In this document: positions 1 to 8,863 of the stretch, piece by piece
Layout: every line of letters starts with the position of its first letter
Position numbering within the stretch: position 1 is the first letter of the stretch
Assembly: GCF_009912395.1 (NCBI RefSeq)
Contig: NZ_WNDO01000041.1
Location: 1 to 32,567 of the forward strand
Reading direction: 5' to 3'
DNA length: 32,567 nucleotides
Source: Luteibacter sp.
GTDB lineage: Bacteria; Pseudomonadota; Gammaproteobacteria; Xanthomonadales; Rhodanobacteraceae
The notes under the pieces: generated by a model
What the model saw: only the letters and a program-made list of their open reading frames with translations
Told to the model about the DNA's origin: nothing
Databases searched by the model: none
Translations under genes and position numbers: made by a program

Positions 1-137
1 GTGAACACCTCGCCACACGGGAGCAGGCCAAGGCTCATGTGTTTGACTACATTGAGGTTGACTACAATCGGATCCGGCTGCACTCGACCCTGGGCTACCT
101 CAGCCCAGAGCAGTACGAGCTGGCCAATGTCGCTTAG
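1..137 (+). CDS. IS3-family transposase (OrfB type), C-terminal fragment
   Basis: The window opens within this gene, in frame from base 3, and shows its last 44 residues before a TAG at 135-137. The visible segment carries the family signature near the C-terminus: a Y-N-x-x-R-x-H-x-x-L-G-Y-x-x-P pattern ([15 protein letters not shown]). This is typical of the end of the DDE integrase domain in IS3/IS150-type OrfB proteins, just after the catalytic glutamate. It is identical to the end of the transposase at 32310-32567. Whether the whole copy is intact cannot be judged from here. Confidence 0.88.
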   Translation, partial: EHLATREQAKAHVFDYIEVDYNRIRLHSTLGYLSPEQYELANVA

Positions 138-167
138 ATAGGTGTCCGTAAATCAGGGGCAAGATCA
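1..167 (+). mobile_element. Right end of an IS3-family insertion sequence (left copy, partial)
   Basis: This is the terminal 167 bases of an IS element whose remainder lies outside the window. It holds the transposase C-terminus and, after the stop codon, 30 bases of non-coding end that finish in ...GGGGCAAGATCA. The edge is placed at base 167 because the sequence is identical to the reverse complement of 32280-32446 up to that base and diverges immediately beyond it. The element ends in CA, as IS3-family ends do. The insertion removes the 3' end of the TrmO-like gene on its right. Confidence 0.88.
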
Positions 168-582
168 CCTCTTCACGAGGCAGAAATTCGCGCATAACCG
201 GCTTGATATCGATCACCGGCGTTCCGTCGATCGCGTCGAGGCCCTCGACGTGCAGCCGGAAGCCGTCGACCTTCAACACACGACAGATGGTCACGCCAAG
301 CCTATTGGGGCGGTTCTTGCCACGTTGGGCGAGAATTCCCGTCAACGGCCAATCTTCGCGCCCCCTGGGATGACGTGCGCCTCGCTCGATCTTCTCTTCG
401 GGCACCCGGTCGAATAGGAAAATGATCTCGGCGTGACTAAACGCGTCAAGCCCTGCCAGCGCATCGACTTCGACCTGCGCCGCGTCCAATTCGATCGTGA
501 CTCGACTGCTTCCCCAGTCGTCGTCAGTCGGGCTAGTTCTTCCGCCTCGAACATAGCCGATGGGTTCTATCGTGAATGTCAT
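100..582 (-). pseudogene. TrmO/TsaA-like SAM-dependent methyltransferase, 3' end replaced by IS
   Basis: The protein resembles the TrmO (formerly YaeB/TsaA) family, which methylates N6 of t6A37 in some tRNAs using SAM. Supporting motifs are IEPIGYVR at the N-terminus, a GLDAFSHAEIIFLFD block, the R-P-N-R-L-G-V motif and a C-terminal DGTPVIDIKP segment. The start at 582 is chosen because a near-perfect Shine-Dalgarno (AAGGAGG) lies directly before this ATG; an upstream in-frame start has none. Native sequence covers about 138 residues. The IS edge at 167/168 then substitutes about 22 residues read backwards through the IS, stopping at 100. Short TrmO-like proteins usually continue about 15 residues past the ...EFLPR segment, so the native C-terminus is lost. 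Activity is uncertain. Confidence 0.8.
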
Positions 583-651
583 GGCCACCTCCTTTTGTAT
601 TCTGTCAGCCCCCTGGAAACGCTGTGCGGTCATTTCGTGCGCAAATCGCCA

Positions 652-969
652 TCAGGAAGGCCATTGCCCAGGGGGATTACCCAGCGTCTCGGCAAGATAG
701 CTTGCCACGGCCTCGACTTTAGCAGGACGATTGCGTGTCGTCGGACTGACGAAATAGAGGCCTCCGCCCGGCTGTGCCCTGTCCGCCAGCAGTGGCACGA
801 GCGAGCCGTCGCGCAGGTACTCACCTGCCATGAACTCCGGCAGTTCCGCTACGTCATGCCCTGCGAGCAACAACGACAGGAGCGCCTCGGTATCGGCATC
901 GTCGGGGTAGAGCTGCGTGGGCCGCCCAAGCAACATTTCGCCAAGGGACGTCAGGGCGAGCTTCGTCAA
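652..969 (-). pseudogene. LysR-type regulator remnant (substrate-binding domain C-terminus)
   Basis: This reading frame of about 105 residues looks like the last third of a LysR regulator. The segment around AELPEFMAGEYLRDGSLVPLL, followed by FVSPTTRNRPAKVEAVASYLAETL, is the usual end of the effector-binding domain. There is no helix-turn-helix upstream. The only possible starts are weak, such as a TTG at 969 without a ribosome-binding site, and the upstream part of the frame does not resemble the rest of a LysR protein. I take it to be a decayed 3' fragment. The neighbouring IS end and truncated TrmO-like gene fit an eroded region. No function is expected. Confidence 0.65.
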
Positions 970-1070
970 CGGCCGCGAACTGTTCGTCGATGGCGGACAG
1001 GCCCAGGCCTGATCCGCGATGCCGGCGTTGTTCGGCTATCCTTCCCGGGTTAACCGGGGAGCAGGCCGCT

Positions 1071-1607
1071 ATGCCGTCGAATTTCACCGTGACCGTTCCG
1101 CGCTTGCAAACCGAGCGCTTCGTGCTGCGCGAGTATCGACCCGACGATTTCGAGGCCTTCGCCGCCCATCTCGCCGATCCGGAGTCCATGCAGCATCTCA
1201 ACCTCTCCGACCGCAAGACGGCGTGGCGGGTGTTCGGCTCGCATGCCGGACTCTGGGTGCTGGGTGGTGCCGGATGGTGGGCCATCGAGAAGCGGGATAC
1301 CGGCGAGCTTGTCGGCAACGTGGGCGCGTTCTATCGCGATGGCGATCCCACGCTCGAGATCGGCTGGAACACCTACAAGGCGTTCTGGGGTCAAGGTATC
1401 GCTGGCGAGGCTGCACGCGCGGTCCTTGATTACGTGTTCGATGTCCGCCGGGAATCCCGGGTTCATGCACTCATCGATGACGGCAATCGGGCATCGATCC
1501 GTGTGGCGGAGAACCTTGGGCTGAGCTATGGCGGCGAGACCGCATTCAATGGCAAGACGACGGGCACTTATGTGCTTGAACGCGGAGCAACGGGAAAGCG
1601 TGACTGA
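1071..1607 (+). CDS. GNAT family N-acetyltransferase (RimJ/RimL type)
   Basis: The product of 178 residues has the layout of the RimJ/RimL-like acetyltransferases, which transfer acetyl from acetyl-CoA to an amine; the substrate here is unknown. It opens with LQTERFVLREYRPDDFEAF, the usual beta1-alpha1 of the family. It then shows TGELVGNVGAF, the long EIGWNTYKAFWGQGIAGEAA segment containing motif A (W-G-Q-G-I-A), and ends with N-R-A-S-I-R-V-A-E-N-L-G-L, the classic motif B that contacts CoA. The start at 1071 is preferred because a GGGGAG ribosome-binding site precedes it and the family start follows at once. An in-frame start at 990 would add about 27 unrelated residues. It reads away from the LysR remnant. 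Confidence 0.88.
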   Translation: MPSNFTVTVPRLQTERFVLREYRPDDFEAFAAHLADPESMQHLNLSDRKTAWRVFGSHAGLWVLGGAGWWAIEKRDTGELVGNVGAFYRDGDPTLEIGWNTYKAFWGQGIAGEAARAVLDYVFDVRRESRVHALIDDGNRASIRVAENLGLSYGGETAFNGKTTGTYVLERGATGKRD

Positions 1608-1639
1608 AGCGGGCTACGCTTGCCGCTCGATATAGCGCT

Positions 1640-1885
1640 TTACCGCCACACCAGTTCCGGCACCTGCCCCAGGCGCTGCAACACCACCGGCTTGCCGTAC
1701 TCACCTGTCGCAATGTCCGCCTGCTGACACCAGGCGATGACGCCGTCGCAGGTCGCGCCCAGGGTCTCGACGCGATGGCGCGCCTGGTCGGCGGTACCGC
1801 AGGCGAAGCCCGGCAACGCGGTGAAGCGCTTGCGCTGAGCGCCGACGGAACGGAAGCCCTGGACGAAGTAGATCGTGTCCTGCAT
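1640..1885 (-). CDS. Small conserved-looking protein of unknown function
   Basis: This gene of 81 residues has a strong ribosome-binding site (AAGGAGG, four bases before the ATG), so I regard it as translated. The protein is soluble, with no signal peptide or membrane segment. It has two tryptophans and three cysteines (FACGTAD, ATCDGV, IAWCQQ) spread over the middle third. I do not recognise a family. It ends 33 bases from the convergent GNAT gene and lies downstream of the LysR gene on the same strand, separated by about 100 bases, so it may be co-transcribed with that gene. Confidence 0.6.
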   Translation of the reverse strand: MQDTIYFVQGFRSVGAQRKRFTALPGFACGTADQARHRVETLGATCDGVIAWCQQADIATGEYGKPVVLQRLGQVPELVWR

Positions 1886-1984
1886 ATGTCCTCCTTAGAC
1901 AGGCGGACATGATCGGCGCGGGGCGTCTCAGGGAGCGCGACTGCCCTACCCTGCTCGGTCGATTCGGGGGCGTCAGTGCGCGCC

Positions 1985-2887
1985 TCAGGGCGAATCCGCG
2001 TCCAGTGCAGACACCCAGTCGATGAAGGCGCGCAGTTTCGTGCCGACGTGCCGGTTCGGTCGGTAGGCCACGTACATGGGCATCGTGTCGAGGCGCCAGT
2101 CCTCGAAAAGGGGCACCAGCTCGCCACGCGCCACGGATGGCTGCACCATGTACGTCGGCAGCCAGAGGATGCCCATGCCGACGAGGCCCGCTTCGAGGTA
2201 GGCATTGCCGTCGTCCACGGACAACACATGCCGCCCGTGGACCTCGATGCGCTCGTCGCCACGATGCATGGCATAGGGAAGCGCCTTGCCGGTACGCGCC
2301 CAGCGGAAGCCGACGATGCGGTGATAGCTGTCTTCCAGCTCCAAGGGATGCGTCGGCGCGCCGGCCCGTGCGAGGTACGTGGGCGAAGCGAACACACCCA
2401 ATGTCAGGTCGCGCAGTCGTCGTGCCGCGAGCGACTGGTCGACGAGCTCGCCGCCACGCACGACGCAATCCACGCGTTCGTCGATCAGGTCGACCATGCG
2501 GTCGCTGACGCCGAGGTCGAGTTGGATCTCGGGGTAGCGCTCATGGAAGGCCGGCAACGACGGAATGAGGACGAGACGCGCCCAGGGGCTCGGCACGTCC
2601 ACGCGCAGGCGCCCGCGCGGCGATGCCGATGCGGTGGAAAGGCTGGTCTCCGCATCGTCCATGTCGGCCAGCAGGCGGACCGCACGCTCGTAGTACACGG
2701 CACCGTCGGCGGTGACGTTGACCTTGCGTGTGGTCCGGTTCAGCAGCTTCACGCGCAGGCGCGCCTCCAACTGCTGGACGAGCTGGGTCACGGTGGTCTT
2801 GCTCATGTGCAGGGTTTCCGCCGCACGCGTGAAGCTGCCTGTCTCCACCACGCGGACGAAGGCCTGCATTGCGTCGAAACGATCCAT
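1985..2887 (-). CDS. LysR family transcriptional regulator
   Basis: This is a full-length LysR regulator of 300 residues. Residues 1-60 form the winged helix-turn-helix (MDRFDAMQAFVRVVETGSF, then AAETLHMSKTTVTQLVQQLE). Residues about 90-295 form the effector-binding domain. The N-terminal phrasing is that of the large CrgA/AaeR-like group in which the regulator controls a divergent neighbour. A RidA-family gene starts 139 bases away in the opposite direction, which makes it the likely target. The intergenic region carries an AAACGG/CCGTTT inverted repeat. The effector molecule cannot be read from the sequence. Confidence 0.92.
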   Translation of the reverse strand: MDRFDAMQAFVRVVETGSFTRAAETLHMSKTTVTQLVQQLEARLRVKLLNRTTRKVNVTADGAVYYERAVRLLADMDDAETSLSTASASPRGRLRVDVPSPWARLVLIPSLPAFHERYPEIQLDLGVSDRMVDLIDERVDCVVRGGELVDQSLAARRLRDLTLGVFASPTYLARAGAPTHPLELEDSYHRIVGFRWARTGKALPYAMHRGDERIEVHGRHVLSVDDGNAYLEAGLVGMGILWLPTYMVQPSVARGELVPLFEDWRLDTMPMYVAYRPNRHVGTKLRAFIDWVSALDADSP

Positions 2888-2923
2888 CCGGCCTCCGGGC
2901 GCCTTCGATTGTTCGCATTCTAC

Positions 2924-2951
2924 AAACGGTGCTGGACAGTGTTGCCCGTTT
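2924..2951. promoter_or_regulatory. Inverted repeat between divergent LysR and RidA genes
   Basis: AAACGG at 2924-2929 and CCGTTT at 2946-2951 are reverse complements 16 bases apart, in the middle of the 139-base gap between the divergent genes. A weak -10 for the LysR gene (TAGAAT on the minus strand) lies beside it. LysR operators are commonly imperfect dyads in such gaps, so this is a candidate binding site, not a demonstrated one. Confidence 0.35.
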
Positions 2952-3026
2952 ATCCGACGGGCGGGGGTGCCTAGATTTCCTTCGTCGCCGGCACCGCACT
3001 GGTTCCGGCCCCATGAAGGATTTCCG

Positions 3027-3428
3027 ATGCAAACCCGTGATGTCGTCTTTCCCGTCGGTCGCCAGGCGCTCTACGAGCGTAACCGCTACTCCCCTGCCGT
3101 GCGTTCGAACGGTTTCCTCTTCGTCTCCGGTCAGGTGGGCAGCCTGGAAGACGGCTCACCCGAGCCGGACCTGAAGGCGCAGGTGCGTCGCGCCTTCGAC
3201 AACCTCAACGCGATCCTGGCGGCCGCCGGTGGCTCGTTCGCGGACGTCGTGGATGTCACCGTATTCATGGTCGATCCGGAAGCCACGTTCCAGACGATCT
3301 GGGAGATCGTGCCCGAGTACTGGGGCGAAGCGCCCCACCCCACGCTGACCGCCGTGGGCGTCACCTGGCTCTACGGCTTCCGCTTCGAGATCAAGGTGAT
3401 CGCCCGGGCGCCCGACAGCGGTCACTGA
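3027..3428 (+). CDS. RidA (YjgF/YER057c/UK114) family protein
   Basis: The product of 133 residues belongs to the RidA superfamily, whose core members hydrolyse reactive enamine/imine intermediates produced by PLP enzymes. Visible hallmarks are the N-terminal YSPAVRSNGFLFVSGQVG block, the QVRRAFDNLNAILAAAG helix, DVVDVTVFMVD, and the C-terminal P-T-L-T-A-V-G-V-TWLYGFRFEIKVIA strand. In archetypal RidA the last block carries an R-x-x-V-x-V-x-x-L-P motif with a catalytic arginine. Here the equivalent reads TLTAVGVTWLYG, so it may be a non-archetypal Rid subfamily. The start at 3027 follows AAGGA by six bases. Its stop overlaps the stop of the convergent lipoprotein gene by a few bases. Confidence 0.88.
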   Translation: MQTRDVVFPVGRQALYERNRYSPAVRSNGFLFVSGQVGSLEDGSPEPDLKAQVRRAFDNLNAILAAAGGSFADVVDVTVFMVDPEATFQTIWEIVPEYWGEAPHPTLTAVGVTWLYGFRFEIKVIARAPDSGH

Positions 3429-4249
3429 GGAGGCACGGGATCGATGGGGTCGAGGATGCCCTCGACCACCGGGCGATCGTCGTCGAGGCGATAGGTGTGG
3501 AACTGACGCGAATAGGCCGAGCGGCAAGCGGTCTGCAAAGCATTGCGGGCGGCGACCTTTTCCCGCGGCTCCGCCAGCCACGTCGGCGGCCATGCGGCGA
3601 TGGCCTGACAGCGTTCCGTCAGCGCCCCCTGGTCTGCCGCCCTTCCGGGGATGCCCTTGTAGCGCAGAGCCATAAGTGCAGATTGGATGTCCTGCACGGC
3701 GTCCGTATACGAGCCCATCGACCACGTGTTCGCGGCGAACTCGGTGGAGGACAGCGACGCGCCGGTTTCCGGGTCCACCGACAAAGCGGCGGCCTTGCGC
3801 AGCCAGCGTTCCGCCTGCGCGGGATCGCTGTCCATCAACGGCGCCGCCTTGCGTAGGAAGGCGACCATCAACACCGGCTTCTGCGTGGGTAGCGGATGGT
3901 CGCCCCACCAGGCGATCACCTTGTCGACGCTGCCGCGATAGAGCGCCATGTCGGTGGCCTTGTCGAGCTTGTCGGGCAGGTCGCAGCGTATGACGCAGCG
4001 TGCCGTCATCAGCGGATCGCCTTGCTTCAGCAGCTTGAGGTTGTCGGCTTCGCGCGCGCGATCGCGATGGGCATCCATGGCGTTAGAGGCCAGCGCGACG
4101 GGCGCCAGCACCACGACACCTGCGGCCAGGCCGGCTTTGCAACCGAACGAATTACCCGACGACAGCAGGTTGCAGTTTCCGCAACCGCCCAGCAGCAATA
4201 ACGCTCCCACGAGGAGGCCTTTCGTGACCTCCGGAATCCTTGTCGGCAT
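3422..4249 (-). CDS. Putative lipoprotein of unknown function
   Basis: The protein of 275 residues starts with a lipoprotein signal peptide: a short charged region, a hydrophobic stretch GLLVGALLLLGGC, and a lipobox cysteine at about residue 23. Position +2 is glycine, which by the usual rule favours the outer membrane. The mature part is rich in cysteine pairs (CGNCN, CVIRCD) and contains helical stretches (AERWLRKAAALS; DAVQDIQSALMALRYKG) that look like tetratricopeptide-type helices. I do not recognise a family. It is convergent with the RidA gene and separated by about 60 bases from the hydrolase gene upstream on the same strand. Confidence 0.78.
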   Translation of the reverse strand: MPTRIPEVTKGLLVGALLLLGGCGNCNLLSSGNSFGCKAGLAAGVVVLAPVALASNAMDAHRDRAREADNLKLLKQGDPLMTARCVIRCDLPDKLDKATDMALYRGSVDKVIAWWGDHPLPTQKPVLMVAFLRKAAPLMDSDPAQAERWLRKAAALSVDPETGASLSSTEFAANTWSMGSYTDAVQDIQSALMALRYKGIPGRAADQGALTERCQAIAAWPPTWLAEPREKVAARNALQTACRSAYSRQFHTYRLDDDRPVVEGILDPIDPVPPQ

Positions 4250-4307
4250 GGCGTCGTTCGTGTCCTAAGTCAGGCCATCGCAGGCTATCGTCCCAAGGCC
4301 GGGCACG

Positions 4308-5228
4308 CTACGCAAAATCCTCCGCCTTGTCATCCACGCGACCGCGTCGCGCGAGCCGGACGATGGCGTCGATCACATCCGCATGCAGCGATGCGGGAAG
4401 GTCGTGTCCCATGCCTGCCACGCGCTTGAGGTGGGCACCCTCGATGGATGCGGCGGTGTCTTCGCCACACGCGGGTGGGATCAGCGCATCGTCCTCGCCA
4501 TGGATGACCAGGGTCGGCGCGCGAATCGTCGCGTTGCGTACGCGCAGGTCGCCCGTGGCCGCGATCGCCGCGATCTGCCGCGCGAAGCCGGCCGGGTCGT
4601 GGGCGCGGCGGACCTCTTCCCGCACGATACCGCGATGCGCGTCCTCGTCGAACGGATGCGCCGACCCGGCAATGCGCTTCGCGAAAGCGACGCTGTGCGC
4701 AAGGAAGCCGGCTTCGTCATCCGCGGGACGTGGCGCCGGCTTCATCAGCAAGGCCATCACATCGGGTGCCGCCTGCGGCAGGGCTGGATTGCCCGTGCTC
4801 GACATGATCGAGGTCAACGACAGCACCCGCTCGGGATACGTGCTCGCCATCAACTGGGCGATCATGCCGCCCATGGATCGGCCGACCACGTGTACCTTGT
4901 CGATCGACAAGGCATCGAGCAGCCCGATCGCATCGGCCGCCATGTCGTGCAGGGTGTAGGGCACCTCGAGGCGCTTTCCCGCGGCGGCAGCGGCCGCCAG
5001 CGCGGCGAAGTCCGGCACGGGATGATCCGACAGATGCGTCGAAAGCCCGGTGTCGCGATTGTCAAAACGGATGACGCGAAACCCGTGCGTCGCGAGCGCC
5101 GTGCAGAACGCATCGGTCCAGCGAATCCGCTGCGCACCAAGCCCGGAAACCAGCAGGATGGCCTCGTCGTGGCTGTCGCCGAAGCTGTCGTAATCCACGG
5201 CGATGCCATTCGTCTCCATGCGGCTCAC
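4308..5228 (-). CDS. Alpha/beta hydrolase
   Basis: This is a canonical alpha/beta hydrolase of 306 residues. The nucleophile elbow is G-R-S-M-G-G with Ser118. The acid is expected in VIHGEDDALIP and the histidine in VAGMGHDLP. The early ILLVSGLGAQ segment provides the oxyanion-hole region, followed by VIRFDNRDTGLS. The substrate is unknown. The GTG start at 5228 is chosen because GGAG lies eight bases upstream and the GTG overlaps the TGA stop of the upstream gene (GTGA), indicating translational coupling. A second possible ATG lies nine bases further in. Coupling to the DUF1330-type gene and the shared promoter make these a two-gene unit, probably controlled by the CCCGGG operators upstream. 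Confidence 0.9.
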   Translation of the reverse strand: MSRMETNGIAVDYDSFGDSHDEAILLVSGLGAQRIRWTDAFCTALATHGFRVIRFDNRDTGLSTHLSDHPVPDFAALAAAAAAGKRLEVPYTLHDMAADAIGLLDALSIDKVHVVGRSMGGMIAQLMASTYPERVLSLTSIMSSTGNPALPQAAPDVMALLMKPAPRPADDEAGFLAHSVAFAKRIAGSAHPFDEDAHRGIVREEVRRAHDPAGFARQIAAIAATGDLRVRNATIRAPTLVIHGEDDALIPPACGEDTAASIEGAHLKRVAGMGHDLPASLHADVIDAIVRLARRGRVDDKAEDFA

Positions 5229-5674
5229 GAGCTCATCTCCTTCGTCGCCACGGCATGTCCGGTGGCGGTCATGGGCAGCAGTCGCGAGTCTTCGAGGGCC
5301 GCTGCGCGGTGCCCCATGCCCGCGAGATAGGCCTGGTTACCAGCGAAGGCCAGGAACGATTCGACGCTCTCCTGCTGCACCAGCATGACCAGGTCCCAAC
5401 GTTCGCCGGGCGGCCCAATCAACATATCGCCACCCGCACCGAGGAACAGAAGATCACCGCCGCTCGCATGCAGGAACGGCAAGGTGTGCTGGATGTAGCG
5501 ATCGAAGGCCTCGGCACCGCTGATAGGCGCATCGGGGGCAAGCTCGGGATACGCCGCGTAATCGGCCGTCTCTCGGAAGCGCAGCAGGTTGAGCATCACG
5601 ATGCCGCCTTGCAGGCCTCGCATGATGAAGGCGCGGCCGGCTTCCTGGGTGGGTTCGAGATACGGGGTGGTCAT
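5225..5674 (-). CDS. DUF1330-type small protein
   Basis: The product of 149 residues resembles the DUF1330/dimeric alpha-beta barrel proteins. It has a strand MLNLLRFRETADY near the start, then GAEAFDRYIQHTLPFLHASGGDLLFLG, WDLVMLVQQESVESFLAFAGNQAYLAG, and a closing RLLPM segment. Such proteins are small ligand-binding or isomerase-like folds without a settled function. The start at 5674 (MTTPYLEPT) is preferred because GGAGGA lies nine bases before it; a longer frame exists but has no ribosome-binding site and would run through the promoter. It is the first gene of a coupled pair with the alpha/beta hydrolase, overlapping it by GTGA. Confidence 0.78.
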   Translation of the reverse strand: MTTPYLEPTQEAGRAFIMRGLQGGIVMLNLLRFRETADYAAYPELAPDAPISGAEAFDRYIQHTLPFLHASGGDLLFLGAGGDMLIGPPGERWDLVMLVQQESVESFLAFAGNQAYLAGMGHRAAALEDSRLLPMTATGHAVATKEMSS

Positions 5675-5731
5675 GTCGCGTCGTCCTCCATTCGGATGCG
5701 AAAGCGCCGCGTCGCGCGGCGATGGAGGCAA

Positions 5732-5771
5732 ATAATGCCCGGGTAAAATATCCTCGTCAATATCACCCGGG
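5732..5771 (-). promoter_or_regulatory. Sigma70 promoter with two CCCGGG operator motifs, for the DUF1330/hydrolase pair
   Basis: Read on the minus strand there is TTGACG (5755-5760), a spacer of exactly 17 bases, and CATTAT (5732-5737), a good sigma70 promoter. Two copies of a CCCGGG-centred motif flanked by A/T overlap it. One is at 5766-5771, in the near-palindrome ATCACCCGGGTAAT just upstream of the -35. The other is at 5738-5743, inside the spacer. Their centres are 28 bases apart. This is the geometry of a repressor that blocks RNA polymerase. The regulator is not adjacent and is unknown. dnaE2 ends only nine bases upstream of the outer motif, so this promoter separates the pair from the SOS operon. 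Confidence 0.6.
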
Positions 5772-5779
5772 TAATTATC

Positions 5780-8700
5780 TTAGTGGAAGTCCCGCGACCT
5801 CGTATCCAGCGTCGCCAGCATGCCGGTCAGGTCGATAAGCCGATGGGCGACGAGGTGGCAGACACCGTCCATCTGCTGCCACTGCCCTTCCACGGCGAGC
5901 AGGCGGGCTTCCAGGTAGATCCGCCGCTGGCGCTCGGCGACCTGGCGCCAGACCACCACGTTCACCGGCCCGTGCTCGTCTTCCAGCGTGATGAAGGTGA
6001 CGCCGCTGGCGGTCTGCGGGCGTTGCCGCTGGGTGACGAGGCCGGCGGCGCGCACGCGGGCGCCATGGGGTACGCCGCGCAGCTGGCGTGAGTCCGTGCA
6101 CCCCGCCGCGCGCAGGCGGCTGCGCACCTGACGGATGGGATGCGGCCCCAGTGTGAGCCCTACCCGCGCATAGTCGGCCAGCGTGTCCTCGGCCTGCGAC
6201 GGTGGCGGCAAGGCGACCGGCGCCTCTTCCGGACTGGTGTTGCCGAACAACGGCAATTGCGGCTCGATGCCGGCCATGGCCCAGCGGGCACGATGACGAT
6301 GGCCGGCCAGTCCGCGCAACGCACCTGCTTCGGCGAGCGCTTCCTGATGATGGCGATCCAGCCCCGCGCGACCGCAGAGGTCGGTCATGTCCATGAAGGG
6401 TCGCTGCGCGCGCGCCGCCGAAAGCCGTCGTGCCGCGTCCTCGCGGCAACCACGCACCTGGCGCAGCCCCAACCGAAGCGCCAGCCCACCCTTCGACGCG
6501 GGATCGGCTTCCAGCGTGTTGTCCCAGTCGCTGTGGCGCACGTCCACCGCGCGCACGGTCACGCCATGGCGTTGCGCGTCCTGCACGATCTGGCTGGGCT
6601 GGTAGAAGCCCATCGGTTGGGCGTTGAGCAGCGCGCAGGCGAAGCTCGCCGGTTCATGGCACTTGAGCCACGAACTGGCGTAGACGAGCAAGGCGAAACT
6701 CGCGGCATGGCTTTCCGGGAAGCCGTACGAGCCGAAGCCCTTGATCTGTTCGAATAGGCGCGCGGCGAACGCTTCGGTGCAACCGAGCTTGAGCAGGCCT
6801 TCGGTGATGCGGATGCGGTGCGGTTCCAGGCCACCATGGCGCTTCCATGCGGCCATGCAGCGACGGAGGTTGTCGGCTTCGTCGGGTGTGTAATCCGCCG
6901 CTTGGATCGCCAGTTTCATGACCTGCTCCTGGAACAGGGGCACGCCGAGCGTCTTGGCGAAGACCGAGCGCAACGCTTCGGCGTCCGCTGGATAGTCCAC
7001 CGCTTCCTCGCCCCGACGACGGCGCAGATAGGGGTGCACCATGTCGCCCTGGATGGGTCCGGGGCGCACGATCGCCACCTGGATCACCAGGTCGTAGAAC
7101 TCCTTCGGGCGCAAACGCGGCAGCATCGCCATCTGCGCGCGGCTTTCGATCTGGAAGACGCCGATGGTGTCGGCCTTCTGGATCATCCGGTACGTGGCCT
7201 TGTCTTCCGGCGGAATGGTCGCCAGCGTCAGATCGTGACGATCGTGCGCGCGAAGTAGGTCGAGACATTTGCGTATGCAGGTCAGCATGCCCAGCGCGAG
7301 GCAATCGACCTTGAGCAGGCCCATCGCGTCGAGATCGTCCTTGTCCCACTGGATGATCGTACGATCCGGCATCGCCGCGTTTTCCACGGGCACCAGTTTC
7401 GACAGCGGCTGATCGCAAATGACGAAGCCGCCGACGTGCTGGGAAAGGTGCCGGGGAAAATCCAGCAGCTCCGCGGTCAGCAAGATCACCGTCCGGATCA
7501 GGGGGCTTTCCGGATCGAAACCGCGTTCGCGCAGCAGTTCGTCGAGGTGGCTTTCGCCATCCCACCACGAACAGACCTTCGCCAGCAGGTCCACTTGGTC
7601 CGACGGCAGGCCCATCACGCGGGCCACGTCGCGCACCGCGCTCTTGCCGCGATAGCTGATCACGGTGGCGGCCAGCGCCGCACGCTCGCGGCCGTATTTT
7701 TCGTAGATGTGCTGGATGACTTCTTCGCGTCGTTCGTGCTCGAAGTCGATGTCGATGTCCGGCGGCTCCTTGCGCTCGCGCGAGATGAAGCGCTCGGTCA
7801 GCAAGTCGAAGTTCGCCGGGTCCACCGCCGTCACGCCCAGGGCGAAGCAGACCGCCGAATTGGCGGCGGATCCGCGCCCCTGACAGAGGATGTCCCGCCC
7901 CCTGGCGAAGCGGACGATTTCCTCGACGGTGAGGAAATACGACTCGTATTTCAGGTCTTCCACGAGCTTCAGCTCGTTCTCGATCTGCGCCCGCACTTTC
8001 GCCGTGACGCCATCGGGCCAGCGTCGCCGCATCCCCTCTTCCGTCAGGTGCCGGAGCCAACTGGTAGGCGTGTGCCCCTGCGGCACCAGTTCGGCCGGAT
8101 AGCTGTATTTCAGTTCGCCAAGATCGAACTGGCAGCGCTCCGCAAGGCGCAGGCTTTCCTCCATCAGGTGCGCCGGATAGATCGCCGCAAGCGCATCGCG
8201 CGTGCGCAAGTGACGTTCGCCATTGCGGAACAGCAGCGCCCCCGCCTCGGCCACGGTCTTGTGATGGCGAATCGCCGTGAGTACGTCCTGCAAGGCGCGG
8301 CGCGTTCGTACGTGCATGTGGACATCGCCGGCGGCGACCGTACGGATGCCCAGCGAGGAACCCATGGCTTCCAGGTCGCGCAGTCGGCGTGCGTCATCGG
8401 GTCCGCGATGCAGCTCCACCGCCAGCCAGAGACGCTCACCGAATAGCGCACGCAACCAGGCGCCATGTTCGCGATCAGGCTCCGTACCGGGCAACCAGAG
8501 CGCCAGCGTGCCCGGCACGCCATCGCGCAGGTCGTCGCGGAACAGGCGGTATTCGCCCTTCTCCGCCGCACGCCGCCCCCGCGTAATCAACGAGCACAGC
8601 GCGGTGTAACCCTCGATGGTTTCGCACAGCAGCACGAAACGCGGCCCGTCGACCAGTTGGAATTCCGCGCCCACGATGAGTTTGATACCCGTGGCTTCCG

Positions 8701-8863
8701 ATGCCTGGCGAGCACGCACGATGCCTGCGAGCGAGCATTCGTCGGTGATGGCCAGCGCCGTGTAACCGCACTCCTTCGCACGCTCGAACAACTCCTGCGC
8801 ACTCGACGCCCCGCGCTGGAACGAGAAGTTGGACAGGCAATGCAGCTCCGCATAGGCCTTCAT
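5780..8863 (-). CDS. dnaE2: Error-prone DNA polymerase DnaE2
   Basis: This is a C-family polymerase of about 1027 residues, a normal length for DnaE2 and shorter than replicative DnaE. Residues 1-200 form the PHP domain ([29 protein letters not shown]). The polymerase core has GRGSAANS at 329-336 and [10 protein letters not shown] with acidic residues D369, D371 and D373, the catalytic cluster. The fingers region and a C-terminal OB fold ([19 protein letters not shown]) follow. DnaE2 performs SOS-induced translesion synthesis together with ImuA and ImuB. The start at 8863 is chosen because ATGA overlaps the stop of imuB, showing coupling. It is the last gene of the operon. Confidence 0.97.
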   Translation of the reverse strand: MKAYAELHCLSNFSFQRGASSAQELFERAKECGYTALAITDECSLAGIVRARQASEATGIKLIVGAEFQLVDGPRFVLLCETIEGYTALCSLITRGRRAAEKGEYRLFRDDLRDGVPGTLALWLPGTEPDREHGAWLRALFGERLWLAVELHRGPDDARRLRDLEAMGSSLGIRTVAAGDVHMHVRTRRALQDVLTAIRHHKTVAEAGALLFRNGERHLRTRDALAAIYPAHLMEESLRLAERCQFDLGELKYSYPAELVPQGHTPTSWLRHLTEEGMRRRWPDGVTAKVRAQIENELKLVEDLKYESYFLTVEEIVRFARGRDILCQGRGSAANSAVCFALGVTAVDPANFDLLTERFISRERKEPPDIDIDFEHERREEVIQHIYEKYGRERAALAATVISYRGKSAVRDVARVMGLPSDQVDLLAKVCSWWDGESHLDELLRERGFDPESPLIRTVILLTAELLDFPRHLSQHVGGFVICDQPLSKLVPVENAAMPDRTIIQWDKDDLDAMGLLKVDCLALGMLTCIRKCLDLLRAHDRHDLTLATIPPEDKATYRMIQKADTIGVFQIESRAQMAMLPRLRPKEFYDLVIQVAIVRPGPIQGDMVHPYLRRRRGEEAVDYPADAEALRSVFAKTLGVPLFQEQVMKLAIQAADYTPDEADNLRRCMAAWKRHGGLEPHRIRITEGLLKLGCTEAFAARLFEQIKGFGSYGFPESHAASFALLVYASSWLKCHEPASFACALLNAQPMGFYQPSQIVQDAQRHGVTVRAVDVRHSDWDNTLEADPASKGGLALRLGLRQVRGCREDAARRLSAARAQRPFMDMTDLCGRAGLDRHHQEALAEAGALRGLAGHRHRARWAMAGIEPQLPLFGNTSPEEAPVALPPPSQAEDTLADYARVGLTLGPHPIRQVRSRLRAAGCTDSRQLRGVPHGARVRAAGLVTQRQRPQTASGVTFITLEDEHGPVNVVVWRQVAERQRRIYLEARLLAVEGQWQQMDGVCHLVAHRLIDLTGMLATLDTRSRDFH

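Noticed and set aside
583-1070. An intact LysR regulator upstream of the GNAT gene
   Set aside because: Only the last third of the effector domain is recognisable; no helix-turn-helix and no usable start codon are present.
1976-2974. Long open frame on the plus strand opposite the LysR gene
   Set aside because: It is rich in His, Arg, Ala and Val with no domain or start signal and is the antisense shadow of a clear LysR gene; the same applies to the long frames opposite dnaE2, imuB and the FGE-like gene.
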